Positions 17,300-25,676 of a stretch of DNA of 64,000 nucleotides are shown in pieces (position 1 is the stretch's first letter; the number at the start of each line of letters is the position of its first letter). Below the pieces are notes generated by a model, which made no database searches, was not told where the DNA came from, and saw only the letters and a list, made by a program, of their open reading frames with translations. A program made the position numbers and the translations under genes. The stretch is taken from NCBI GenBank assembly GCA_943370385.1, contig CALRQT020000005.1:62001-126000 (forward strand). The letters are read 5' to 3'. The stretch is from BAIKAL-G1 sp943370385 (GTDB taxonomy: Bacteria > Cyanobacteriota > Cyanobacteriia > PCC-6307 > Cyanobiaceae).

Positions 17300-18721
17300 C
17301 TAGGGCGCCGGCGGGCAGAGGCTGGCGTTTTGGACCTGGCGCAGGATCCGGCCGATGGTCTGGTTGGGGTCGCTGGCGCCGTTGGAAATCATGCTGACGT
17401 AACGGGGCCCGGCGCTGCTAGCGAGGATGCCGCTGATCGAGCGAACCCCACTAATCGTGCCGGTTTTGCCGTGGAAGCGGCCCTCTAGCTCAGTGCCCTT
17501 GTAAAGCTTGCGCAGGGTGCCCCGCTGGCCGGTGATCGCCATCGAAGCCTGGTAATCGCGAGCGTAGGGGTGGTAGGCCATGCGTAGCAGCAGGGCGGCC
17601 AGCAGACGGCTGGTGAGGCGATTGGCCCGATCCAGGCCACTGCCATCGGCCACGGCCACCCCTGCCATCGGCAGGCCCTGGGCCTGGAGCCATTGGGTGG
17701 CAGCGGCACGGGCCGTGGCCAGGTCCCAGCTGCCGCTGGCCTGGCGCAGCAGCACCTCGGCCGTGAAGTTGTGGCTGTGGGTGTTGGCGACGCTAATCAG
17801 CCCCAGCATGGACAGGGAGGGCTCGTCATGCAGCAACACGGCCCCCGGATCGGGGCTGGCTTGGGCGGAGACCAGGCTGATCTGGGCCTGGCCCCCCTGG
17901 GCGGTGAGTTCTCGGCCCAGCAGCAGCTTGAGCCGGTTGGGCGGGTTGGCCACGGCCATCTCCACCGCATTGCTGGTCACGGCCAAGCGGGTGATCGGCG
18001 CGCCGTACTCCTCAGCCCGGTCGGCCTGGGACCAGCCGGCGGGCCACCAGCGTTGGGGGGGCTCTTCGACCAGCTGCAGGCGGATCGGGCCGGAGGAGCT
18101 GCCGGGTCCACCGCCGGAGCCCAGGGCCAGTTTGGCGAAACGGCGCAGCTGCTCCAGGCCAAAATCGGGGTCGCCTTCGCCGGTGAGCCGCAGGCTGCCA
18201 TCGCTGAGGCGCCAGAGCTTGGTGCTGAGGCGGTAATCCGGACCGAGGCGATCGAGGGCAAAGGCCGTGCTGACCAGTTTCTGGTTGGAGGCGGGTAGGC
18301 GGGGCTGGCGACCATTGAGGTCGGCCAGCAGGCGCCCACCCGGATCGGCAACGCTGACGCTCCAGACCGGTGCTTCGGTCCCCACGGCGGCGGCAATGCG
18401 CTGCTGCAGGGCCGGGCAACTGACTTGCTCCTGAAGCTGGGGCAGGCCCACCGCCGCCGGCAAGGGCGGCAGGCTGGCCAGGTTCTGGGCCCCCAGGCCT
18501 GGCGGCGCCAGGGCAACGCCCAACGGCAGGGCCAAGGCGATCGGCAGGGACAAGGCCATTGGCAGGGACAAGCCAATTGGCAGGGACAGCCCTAGCCGGG
18601 TGAAGCGCCTGGGCCGATCCACGGGAGTCCCTGGCTGATGCCGGGCAACAAAGGCAGCACGCCCCCGGTTGGGGAGCGACCCCATGGGTGGTTTCACAAG
18701 CGGAAGCAGGCGCTGCAGCAT
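17300..18721 (-). CDS. dacB: D-alanyl-D-alanine carboxypeptidase/endopeptidase, S13 family (PBP4-type)
   Basis: A 473-residue protein with an uncleaved or long signal region (about residues 40-75) and the three penicillin-binding motifs of S13 peptidases: SNQK (SxxK, in LPASNQKLVSTAFALD), SGLDRANR (SxN-type) and HGKTGT (KTG box). It trims or cleaves peptidoglycan cross-links in the periplasm. The signal region contains a tandem LSLPI/LALPL repeat coded by tandem DNA repeats. I use ATG 18721; two GTGs immediately upstream are also possible. It follows the DUF4330 gene by fewer than 10 nt and is likely co-transcribed with it. Confidence 0.92.
   Translation of the reverse strand: MLQRLLPLVKPPMGSLPNRGRAAFVARHQPGTPVDRPRRFTRLGLSLPIGLSLPMALSLPIALALPLGVALAPPGLGAQNLASLPPLPAAVGLPQLQEQVSCPALQQRIAAAVGTEAPVWSVSVADPGGRLLADLNGRQPRLPASNQKLVSTAFALDRLGPDYRLSTKLWRLSDGSLRLTGEGDPDFGLEQLRRFAKLALGSGGGPGSSSGPIRLQLVEEPPQRWWPAGWSQADRAEEYGAPITRLAVTSNAVEMAVANPPNRLKLLLGRELTAQGGQAQISLVSAQASPDPGAVLLHDEPSLSMLGLISVANTHSHNFTAEVLLRQASGSWDLATARAAATQWLQAQGLPMAGVAVADGSGLDRANRLTSRLLAALLLRMAYHPYARDYQASMAITGQRGTLRKLYKGTELEGRFHGKTGTISGVRSISGILASSAGPRYVSMISNGASDPNQTIGRILRQVQNASLCPPAP
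18543..18596. repeat. Three 18-nt tandem repeats in the dacB signal region
   Basis: The unit GGCAGGGACAAGnCnAT(T) recurs three times in a row and encodes the repeated LSLPI/LSLPM hydrophobic segment of the DacB leader. In-frame copy-number change here would lengthen or shorten the signal sequence. Confidence 0.7.
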
Positions 18722-18728
18722 CACCACC

Positions 18729-19295
18729 TCAGGGGGACCCAGGGGCGGTGGCTGGGGCCGAACCCGCCTGGAGGCCGCTCACGCTGCCACTGACCCGAAA
18801 GAGGCCCCCTTCCAGTTCGATCGGAGTGCCCACCTTGATGCTCTGGTTGCCGAACACCACGCCATCGGCGCTGCGGCGCCCTTCGCCCTGGAGCACAAAG
18901 CGGGCATCCAGGGTGCTGAAGATCGTCTGGTTGGGATCGGGGGCAGTCAGCACGCGGCCATCGGGAGCCAGGGTGACAATGCGCCGTTGCAGCGGAATGA
19001 TCTGCTTGATCTGAACACTGCCATGGGGCTGGTTGCGGATCACGATGCTGACCTTGCCCTCCTGGCGGGCGGCGGCGATCAGGCGGGCTGGATCGGCAGA
19101 GGGGATGCCGCGCACGTCAACCGTGACGGTGACGGGCTGCAGGCCGCCCGTGGCCCGGGCAATGGTGCCGCTGAGCTTGGGACTCCAGATCACCCCACCG
19201 GCAGCCATCAGCACCGCCAGGACGGCCGCCCCATCCACCAGGCCAAACCGCCGCTTCGGCCCGTTGCCGGTGGGGGGAGCGGATGCAACGGCCAT
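18729..19295 (-). CDS. DUF4330 domain protein
   Basis: A 188-residue protein with one N-terminal membrane helix (GLVDGAAVLAVLMAAGGVIW, about 18-37) and an extracytoplasmic beta-rich domain (VTVTVDVRGI, IVIRNQPHGSVQIKQII, TLDARFVLQGEGRR, GTPIELEG). This layout and the opening FGLVDG segment fit DUF4330, a family I know mainly from cyanobacteria and without assigned function. It lies directly upstream of dacB with almost no spacing, so a role near the cell envelope is plausible but unproven. Confidence 0.75.
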   Translation of the reverse strand: MAVASAPPTGNGPKRRFGLVDGAAVLAVLMAAGGVIWSPKLSGTIARATGGLQPVTVTVDVRGIPSADPARLIAAARQEGKVSIVIRNQPHGSVQIKQIIPLQRRIVTLAPDGRVLTAPDPNQTIFSTLDARFVLQGEGRRSADGVVFGNQSIKVGTPIELEGGLFRVSGSVSGLQAGSAPATAPGSP

Positions 19296-19445
19296 GGCGG
19301 AACAGCAGACGCCGAACTGTAAGGACCCCTACCCCGACCCACAAGGGGCCAGGATCTCGACCCCAGCAGGCCTGGCCTGTCAGCGCTTGGCGTGAACCTT
19401 GGCTGGCTGGCTGGGGACTTGGCGGGTTGGGGCTGGCTGCTGCAG

Positions 19446-20222
19446 TTAGGAGCGGAGACCTTCGAGGAAGCGGTCCATGGCCTGGAGACTGCGCCCCACC
19501 CCGGGGGCCGCACCATCCGCCAGGGCTTCTGCCTGCTGCTCAGAATCGGGGCGGCTCTCGAACTCGGCCACAAAGCGGTAGCCATCGGCATCGCGGCGAT
19601 AGAGGGCCCAAGGCGCCGGGAAGGCCCGTTGCAGGGCGCCGCCATCAAGGGGAAACAGGGCGTAGGCGCTTTGCCAGTGGGAAAGGAACCCTTTGCGGCG
19701 CTCCCTGGCCACGCTGCCGATCCCGATGGCCGCCTCTTCCAAGCTGCCATTGAGCAGCACTACCGCACCACCATGGGCGCTGCAGATGGCCTCCACCTGC
19801 TCGTAATCGGCCTGGGCCGGGGCCACCAGGATGAGGAGGCCGGCCGTGCTGGCCTCTTGACTCTGTTGCAGCCGTTTCTGGTCACCAAGGCTGGCCTGGC
19901 GCGGGGCCAGCTCGGGGCGATCCCGTTGGGCCAGGGCGGCGGCGCCGGCATCGGCAAACAGCAGGCGCGGATCGCCGTTCTCCCCCAGGGCAGCCAGAAG
20001 CCTCTGGGCCAACGGTTGGATTTTCAGCCCCTCGAAACGCAGCTCCACCGTCCAGCGGCCCGTGGGCTCGGCGCTGAGGGCCCGTTGCAGGGCTGCGAGG
20101 GCCTCGGCCTCGGCCGTGCGGAGATCGGCGGGCAACACCATGACTGTCCAGGTTGGATCCTTCAGCGCCAGGACCCTAGGGCTGACGGCAGGGCGCGGCC
20201 TGGTTTTGGGCGGTTCGCTCAA
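19446..20222 (-). CDS. DUF1995 family protein
   Basis: A 258-residue soluble protein whose pattern (TVELRFEGLKIQPLAQRLL, LFADAGAAALAQRD, ILVAPAQADYEQVEAICS, VVLLNGSLE, then LFPLDGGALQRAFPAPWALYR) fits DUF1995. This cyanobacterial/plastid family includes plant proteins linked to photosystem II accumulation. The start is probably TTG 20222, which overlaps the stop of the cysteine desulfurase gene (TTGA), suggesting coupling; a GTG about 13 codons downstream is an alternative. The Pro/Arg-rich first residues look dispensable. The spacer from 19296 to 19445 shows nothing I recognise. Confidence 0.7.
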   Translation of the reverse strand: MSEPPKTRPRPAVSPRVLALKDPTWTVMVLPADLRTAEAEALAALQRALSAEPTGRWTVELRFEGLKIQPLAQRLLAALGENGDPRLLFADAGAAALAQRDRPELAPRQASLGDQKRLQQSQEASTAGLLILVAPAQADYEQVEAICSAHGGAVVLLNGSLEEAAIGIGSVARERRKGFLSHWQSAYALFPLDGGALQRAFPAPWALYRRDADGYRFVAEFESRPDSEQQAEALADGAAPGVGRSLQAMDRFLEGLRS

Positions 20223-21388
20223 CCGAGGTCGGCCTGAACGGCCAGCAGGGCAGCCTTGACCCGATCGGGCAGGTATTGGAGTTGATCGGGGGTCAGCCAG
20301 GGACCGAGGCTGAGTCGCAGCCCCGAGCCAGCCAGCTCGGGGTCATACCCCATGGCCCGCAGCACGGGGCTGCCGCTGGCCCGGCCACTGGCACAGGCCG
20401 TGCCACTGCTCACGGCCAGGCCCCGCTGCCAAAGACCGCCCACCACCTGGCGTCCGGGCAGGGGTTTGCCGCTGGGGCTAGTGAGCACAAGGCTGAGGTG
20501 GTGGGGCAGGCGCCGCTGGCGACAGCCACTGACCGTGACGCCGGCAAGGGACTCCATGGCGGCCAGGAGCCGGTCCCGCTCCGGCTCGAGCGGATCGTGG
20601 CCGCCGCTGTCCTGCAGCCTCACCTGGGCCAGTTGGATCGCGGCGGCAAACCCGGCCGCCAGGGCCACCGCCTCGGTGCCGCCGCGGCGACCGGCCTCCT
20701 GACCGCCGCCGCCGATGATGGCGCCCAGGGCCAGGTCCGGCCGGGCCACCAGGGCGCCGATGCCACGGGGTCCCTGGATCTTGTGGGCCGTGAACGTCAG
20801 CAGGTCCACGGGCAGGGTTTCGATCGCCATGGGCTGGTGACCGAGCACCTGGACCGCATCGCTATGGAAGAGCACCCCAGCCCGGCGGCAGGCGGCCCCA
20901 ATCGTTTCGATCGGCTGGAGGGTGCCCACCTCGCTTTGGCCCCAGAGCACGGACACCAACCGGGTCGGCGGCGCCAAGAGGCGATCAAGCCAGGCCAGAT
21001 CCACCCGGCCCACCCCATCCACTGGCCAGATCGCCAGCTCCCAGCCCTGGGCCTCCAGCTGGCGGGCCACCGCCTGCACGGCGGGATGCTCCACCGCTGA
21101 GATCACCACGCGACCCTTGGGTAAGTGGGCTGCCGCCCCCAGGAGGGCACCATGGCTGGCTTCGGTGCCACCGGAACAAAAGGTGAGCCAACCGGCCGGG
21201 AAGCCCAGGGCTGTAGCGATGGCTTGACGGCTGCGTTCCAGGCTGTCGGCCGCCGCAAAGCCGAAGCCGTGGAGGCTGGAGGGGTTAGCCCAGGCCCCCT
21301 GGTAGGCCGCCAGCATCGCCGCAATCACCGGCTGCGCCGGCGGGGCCGCTGCGCAGGCATCGAGGTACAGGGGTGGTTCGACGGCCAT
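20219..21388 (-). CDS. Cysteine desulfurase (NifS/IscS-type)
   Basis: A 389-residue fold-type I PLP enzyme starting at ATG 21388 (YLDACAAAPPAQPV). It shows NPSSLHGFG, FCSGGTEASHGAL, the PLP lysine in FTAHKIQGPRGIGAL, the RRGGTEA segment and the persulfide cysteine in SSGTACASG. It removes sulfur from cysteine for Fe-S cluster or thio-modification pathways; which one cannot be told from the window. The initiating region YLDACAAAPP replaces the more common YLDNAATTP. It follows dapF by two nucleotides and overlaps the next gene at its stop, so dapF, this gene and DUF1995 look like one transcript. Confidence 0.92.
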   Translation of the reverse strand: MAVEPPLYLDACAAAPPAQPVIAAMLAAYQGAWANPSSLHGFGFAAADSLERSRQAIATALGFPAGWLTFCSGGTEASHGALLGAAAHLPKGRVVISAVEHPAVQAVARQLEAQGWELAIWPVDGVGRVDLAWLDRLLAPPTRLVSVLWGQSEVGTLQPIETIGAACRRAGVLFHSDAVQVLGHQPMAIETLPVDLLTFTAHKIQGPRGIGALVARPDLALGAIIGGGGQEAGRRGGTEAVALAAGFAAAIQLAQVRLQDSGGHDPLEPERDRLLAAMESLAGVTVSGCRQRRLPHHLSLVLTSPSGKPLPGRQVVGGLWQRGLAVSSGTACASGRASGSPVLRAMGYDPELAGSGLRLSLGPWLTPDQLQYLPDRVKAALLAVQADLG

Positions 21389-21390
21389 CC

Positions 21391-22605
21391 CTAGCCGGCT
21401 TCGCCCGGGTCGCTGATGCGGGAGCGGATCCGCGACTCCAGCGAATTGCTGGCGATCGCCACCAGGTCGTCGAGACTGCTGCCAGCAAGAAACGCTGCCA
21501 CCTTGGCCCGAGCCTCGGCGCTGGGGCAGGCGTCGGGCCGGATGCAGCCGTGGACGCAGACCACGGCGCACTGAATCGTTTCAGCGGCGGGAGCGGGTTC
21601 GACCGAAACCTGGCCAGGGGCTGGGGCGGTCGCTGGCTCGGGGGCGACGCCAAAGGCTGGTTCAGCAGCAGATTCTGGGGAGCCAGCTGGCTGCTCCTGG
21701 CCAGCGCTTGCTGCCTGGCGGCGTGCCTCCTGCACGGCTTCGGCGCTGGGGATGGCCCCATCGAAGACATGCTCGGCAGGGCCGTCCATGATCACGTGGC
21801 CCGTTTCGGCATCCCAGTGGATCTGCAGGGGACCGCCGGGCAGGTCAACCCGGGCGCGGCGCCCAACCAGGCCCAGGCAATGGCAGGCCACCAGGGTGGC
21901 GCAGGCGCCCGTGCCACAGGCCAGGGTCGGGCCGGCACCCCGTTCCCACACCCGCATCACCAGGTGATCCGGAGCAATAACTTGGACAAAATGGACATTG
22001 GTTTTGGCCGGGAAGCTGGGGTGCACCTCCAGCAGGGGACCAAAGCGCTCCAGATCAAAATCGGCCAGGTCCTCCACCGCCACCACGACGTGGGGATTGC
22101 CCATACCGGCCGCTGCGACAGCAAAGACTTCGCCATCCACCTCCAGATTCCCCTGGGGCAGGCCGGCGGGGCCCAGGCTCAGGGTGGTGGGAACCGTGGC
22201 GGGCTCGAGAAACGGGGTCCCCATGTCAACCCGAATGGAGCCATCCGCCAGGAGCTCGGGCACGATCCGACCGGCCAGGGTGTCGACCTGCCAGCGGCGG
22301 CCAGGTCCATCGCCATCGCGATCGGCCAGGAAGCGGGCCAGACAGCGGATGCCATTGCCGCACATCTCCGGTTCGCTGCCATCGGCGTTAAAGATGCGCA
22401 TGCGCAGCTCGCCGCCTGCCCCAGGTCGTGACCCAGGGGGCAGGGCCAGGATCACGCCATCGCCGCCAACGCCGAAACGACGGTCGCAAAGCTGGCGCAC
22501 CAACTCGGGCGCCAGGCCAGCTTCGCTGTCCTCCTGGGAAGCCTTACGACCATCGATCAGCAGGAAATCATTGCCTAATCCCTGGTATTTGCTGAACTGG
22601 AGCAC
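21391..22605 (-). CDS. dapF: Diaminopimelate epimerase with an unusual C-terminal extension
   Basis: Residues 1-285 are a full DapF: FSKYQGLGNDFLLID at the start, the two catalytic cysteines in MCGNGIRC and ACGTGAC, and GNPHVV between them. It interconverts LL- and meso-diaminopimelate for lysine and peptidoglycan. Families usually stop near residue 280-290, but this frame continues to 404. A disordered Ala/Pro/Glu linker of about 55 residues is followed by a compact end with C-x3-C-x3-C-x5-C (QCAVVCVHGCIRPDAC) and a helical LDDLVAIASNSLESRIRSR. I do not recognise this extra module. The start is GTG 22605. It diverges from hfq, a neighbourhood I associate with cyanobacterial hfq. Confidence 0.95.
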   Translation of the reverse strand: MLQFSKYQGLGNDFLLIDGRKASQEDSEAGLAPELVRQLCDRRFGVGGDGVILALPPGSRPGAGGELRMRIFNADGSEPEMCGNGIRCLARFLADRDGDGPGRRWQVDTLAGRIVPELLADGSIRVDMGTPFLEPATVPTTLSLGPAGLPQGNLEVDGEVFAVAAAGMGNPHVVVAVEDLADFDLERFGPLLEVHPSFPAKTNVHFVQVIAPDHLVMRVWERGAGPTLACGTGACATLVACHCLGLVGRRARVDLPGGPLQIHWDAETGHVIMDGPAEHVFDGAIPSAEAVQEARRQAASAGQEQPAGSPESAAEPAFGVAPEPATAPAPGQVSVEPAPAAETIQCAVVCVHGCIRPDACPSAEARAKVAAFLAGSSLDDLVAIASNSLESRIRSRISDPGEAG

Positions 22606-22637
22606 GACTATGGGCCGTTTGGACGGACATTGATCCT

Positions 22638-22877
22638 ATGGGGACTCCCTTTGATCGGACTTCGGCGAACCTGGACACCTCCATGCCAGGGGTGCGGCAG
22701 CTCCAGGCCTGGATCCGCAGCAAGCAGGTTCTCAGCCTGCAACTGAGCGGCGGCTCCCAGCTGGAGGGCAGCCTGGTGTGGCAAGACCTGGAGTTTTACG
22801 CCGTCCGCCAGGACCCGGAAGCTCCACCGGTCCTGGTGCGCCGCGACTGCGTCGCGATCTTGCGGTCCTTGGGTTAG
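22638..22877 (+). CDS. hfq: Cyanobacterial Hfq-like Sm protein
   Basis: A 79-residue protein whose core (MPGVRQLQAWIRSKQVLSLQ, then GGSQLEGSLVWQDLEFYAV and VLVRRDCVAIL) aligns with the short cyanobacterial Hfq: N-terminal helix with conserved Gln, the G-x-x-L-x-G-x-x-x-W-Q-D strand pair and a hydrophobic final strand. Cyanobacterial Hfq lacks the usual KH motif of the Sm2 region, and the same is true here. It probably forms a hexamer; RNA chaperone activity is not certain in this lineage, where links to motility and pilus proteins are reported. ATG 22638 or ATG 22683 (at MPGVRQ) may be the start; the shorter form matches homologues better. Divergence from dapF supports the call. Confidence 0.8.
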   Translation: MGTPFDRTSANLDTSMPGVRQLQAWIRSKQVLSLQLSGGSQLEGSLVWQDLEFYAVRQDPEAPPVLVRRDCVAILRSLG

Positions 22878-22932
22878 GCCGGAAGGCCAGGGAAGCGCCG
22901 GCAGGCTGTGGCACCATCACAGACTTGCGTCC

Positions 22933-25599
22933 ATGCCTGCAGTGAGCGATAGCAGCCGCTACCAACCCGAGGCGATCGAAGCACGCTGGCAACAGGAGTG
23001 GCAGCGCCTCGGCCTGCACGACACCCCCGAACCGGCCCCGGGACAGGAGAGCTTCTACGCCCTGTCGATGTTTCCCTACCCGTCGGGAAACCTGCACATG
23101 GGCCATGTGCGCAATTACGTGATCACCGATGTGATCGCCCGGGTGCAACGGCTGCGGGGCAAGCGGGTGTTGCATCCCATGGGCTGGGATGCCTTCGGCC
23201 TACCCGCCGAAAACGCGGCGATTGAGCGGGGCGTTGATCCGGGCGCCTGGACCGACCAGAACATCGCCTCGATGCGCCAGCAGCTCAGCCAGCTGGGCCT
23301 GTCGATCGACTGGAGCCGGGAGGTGGCCACCTGCCACAGCGATTACTACCGCTGGACCCAGTGGCTGTTCCTGCAGTTCCTCGACTCCGGCCTGGCTTAC
23401 CAAAAGGACGCCACGGTCAACTGGGATCCCATCGACCAGACGGTGATCGCCAATGAGCAGGTGGATGGGGACGGTCGCTCCTGGCGCTCCGGTGCCCTGG
23501 TGGAGAAGCGCAAGCTGCGTCAGTGGTTTCTCAAGATCACCGCCTACGCCGACGCCCTGCTCGATGACCTGCCCCAGCTCGAGGGCTGGCCGGAGCGGGT
23601 GCGCACCATGCAGGCCAACTGGATCGGCCGCTCCACCGGGGCCGAACTGAGCTTTGCGGTGGTGGATGGGGCCGGCGCGGCGACCGACAACACAATCACG
23701 GTGTTCACCACCCGGCCCGACACCCTGTTTGGCGCCAGCTACGTGGTGCTTGCGCCGGAGCACCCCCTGGTGGCCGCGCTCACCAGCGCCGACCAGCAGC
23801 TGGCGGTGACGGCCTTCTGCGATTTGGTGGCCCGCCAGAGCGACCAGGAGCGCACGGCCGAGGACCGGCCCAAACGGGGGGTGTCGATCGGCGCCAGCGT
23901 GCGCAACCCGGCCAGCGGCGAGCTGATCCCGATCTGGATCGCCGACTACGTGCTCGCCGAGTACGGCACCGGCGCCGTGATGGGCGTGCCCGCCCACGAC
24001 CAGCGCGATTTCGTCTTTGCCCGCCAGTACGAACTGCCGGTCAAGCAGGTGGTGATCCCCGAGGGCAGCGATGAACACGCCTTCGAAGGTGGCGCCTGGA
24101 CCGCCCCTGGGGTGCTGATCCATTCCGGGCCTTTTGATGGCCTGGGTTCCACGGACGCCAAAGCGGCCATCACGGCCGCCGCCGAGGCGGGGGGCTGGGG
24201 CACGGGCAAGGTGCAATTCCGGCTGCGGGACTGGTTGATCTCGCGCCAGCGCTATTGGGGCTGCCCGATTCCGGTGATCCATTGCGATGCCTGCGGCGTG
24301 GTGCCCGTGCCCGCCGAGCAGTTGCCGGTGGAGCTCCCCCGCGATGTGGCTTTCAGCGGCAAGGGCGCTTCGCCCCTGGCCCAGCTCGATGCCTGGGTGC
24401 AGGTGCCCTGCCCCTGCTGCGGCAAGCCCGCCCGGCGGGAAACCGACACCATGGACACCTTCATGTGTTCCAGCTGGTATTTCCTGCGCTTCAGCGACCC
24501 CAGCAACACGGAGCTGCCCTTCAGCCGCGAAGCCGTGGATGGCTGGCTGCCGGTGAACCAATACGTGGGCGGCATTGAGCACGCCATCTTGCACCTGCTC
24601 TATTCCCGCTTCTTCACCAAGGTGCTGCGCGATCGCGGCCTGCTCGGCTTCGATGAACCGTTCAAGCGCCTGCTCACCCAGGGGATGGTGCAGGGGATCA
24701 CCTACAAAAATCCGGCCAGTGGCAAATACATCGCCCCTGCCGATGTGGCCGATCCCCATGATCCCCGCGATCCGGTGACGGGCGAGCCGCTCGAGACCTT
24801 CTTCGAGAAGATGTCGAAGTCGAAGTACAACGGCGTGGATCCGGCCCGGGTGATCGATCGCTACGGCGCCGACACCGCCCGCATGTTCATCCTGTTCAAG
24901 GCTCCACCCGAGAAGGATCTCGAATGGGATGATGCCGATGTGGAGGGCCAGTTCCGCTTCCTGCAGCGCCTCTGGCGCCTGGCCGAGGCCGCCCAGGAGC
25001 GGGGCCTGAGCCTGGCCTCTGGCGCCGGCAACCCTGGCGCTGTGGCTGCCGCCCTAGCAACCGCCGCCGCCGGCCCTGGCTTGAACCCCTCGGAACGGGA
25101 GCTGCGCCGGGCCGTGCACACGGCGATCAAGGAGATCAGCGATGACCTCGATGGCGATTACCAGTTCAACACCGCCGTGTCGGAATTGATGAAGCTCAGC
25201 AATGGCATGGCGAGCCACTTGGAGGGATCCGGTGATGCCGTCGCGGCTGAGGCCCTGCGCAACCTGTTGATCCTGCTGGCCCCCTTCGCCCCCCACCTGG
25301 CCGAAGAGCTCTGGCTGAAGTTGAGGGGCCGGAGCGAGGGCGCTGGCCTCGAGCAGCACAGCATCCATCGCCAGAGCTGGCCCCAGGCCGATGCCGCCGC
25401 CCTAGTGCGGGACACGATTGAGCTGGTGATCCAGATCAAGGGCAAAATGCGCGGCAGTTTGGAAGTACCAGCCAGCGCCGATAAGGCAACCCTGGAGCGC
25501 CTTGCCCTGGAGAGCGACATCGCTGCCAAGTGGCTGGAGGGCAAGGCCCCCAGCCGGGTGATCGTGGTGCCCGGCAAGCTCGTCAACCTGGTGCCCTGA
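22933..25599 (+). CDS. leuS: Leucyl-tRNA synthetase
   Basis: An 888-residue class I synthetase with the HIGH-type motif PYPSGNLHMGHVRN near residue 55, the CP1 editing domain (TGAVMGVPAHDQRDFVFA), a zinc-type insert with CDACG and CPCCGKPA, the SSWYFLR segment, KMSKS as EKMSKSKYNG and a C-terminal anticodon-binding domain ending in IVVPGKLVNLVP. It charges tRNA-Leu. ATG 22933 begins with the family-like YQPEAIEARWQQEW. The gene lies 55 nt after hfq and ends in front of the convergent pgi. Confidence 0.97.
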   Translation: MPAVSDSSRYQPEAIEARWQQEWQRLGLHDTPEPAPGQESFYALSMFPYPSGNLHMGHVRNYVITDVIARVQRLRGKRVLHPMGWDAFGLPAENAAIERGVDPGAWTDQNIASMRQQLSQLGLSIDWSREVATCHSDYYRWTQWLFLQFLDSGLAYQKDATVNWDPIDQTVIANEQVDGDGRSWRSGALVEKRKLRQWFLKITAYADALLDDLPQLEGWPERVRTMQANWIGRSTGAELSFAVVDGAGAATDNTITVFTTRPDTLFGASYVVLAPEHPLVAALTSADQQLAVTAFCDLVARQSDQERTAEDRPKRGVSIGASVRNPASGELIPIWIADYVLAEYGTGAVMGVPAHDQRDFVFARQYELPVKQVVIPEGSDEHAFEGGAWTAPGVLIHSGPFDGLGSTDAKAAITAAAEAGGWGTGKVQFRLRDWLISRQRYWGCPIPVIHCDACGVVPVPAEQLPVELPRDVAFSGKGASPLAQLDAWVQVPCPCCGKPARRETDTMDTFMCSSWYFLRFSDPSNTELPFSREAVDGWLPVNQYVGGIEHAILHLLYSRFFTKVLRDRGLLGFDEPFKRLLTQGMVQGITYKNPASGKYIAPADVADPHDPRDPVTGEPLETFFEKMSKSKYNGVDPARVIDRYGADTARMFILFKAPPEKDLEWDDADVEGQFRFLQRLWRLAEAAQERGLSLASGAGNPGAVAAALATAAAGPGLNPSERELRRAVHTAIKEISDDLDGDYQFNTAVSELMKLSNGMASHLEGSGDAVAAEALRNLLILLAPFAPHLAEELWLKLRGRSEGAGLEQHSIHRQSWPQADAAALVRDTIELVIQIKGKMRGSLEVPASADKATLERLALESDIAAKWLEGKAPSRVIVVPGKLVNLVP

Positions 25600-25676
25600 G
25601 GCCGAAAGCCTGGCCCCTGGGCCCCACTCCCTGGGGCCAGGCTCAAGGCTTCACGCCCAGACCAGAGCCCCTGGAT

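Noticed and set aside
23200..24759. 519-codon frame antisense to leuS
   Set aside because: leuS is unambiguous here. The antisense product is a His/Gly/Ala/Gln-rich string typical of the complement of GC-rich coding sequence and has no recognisable motif.
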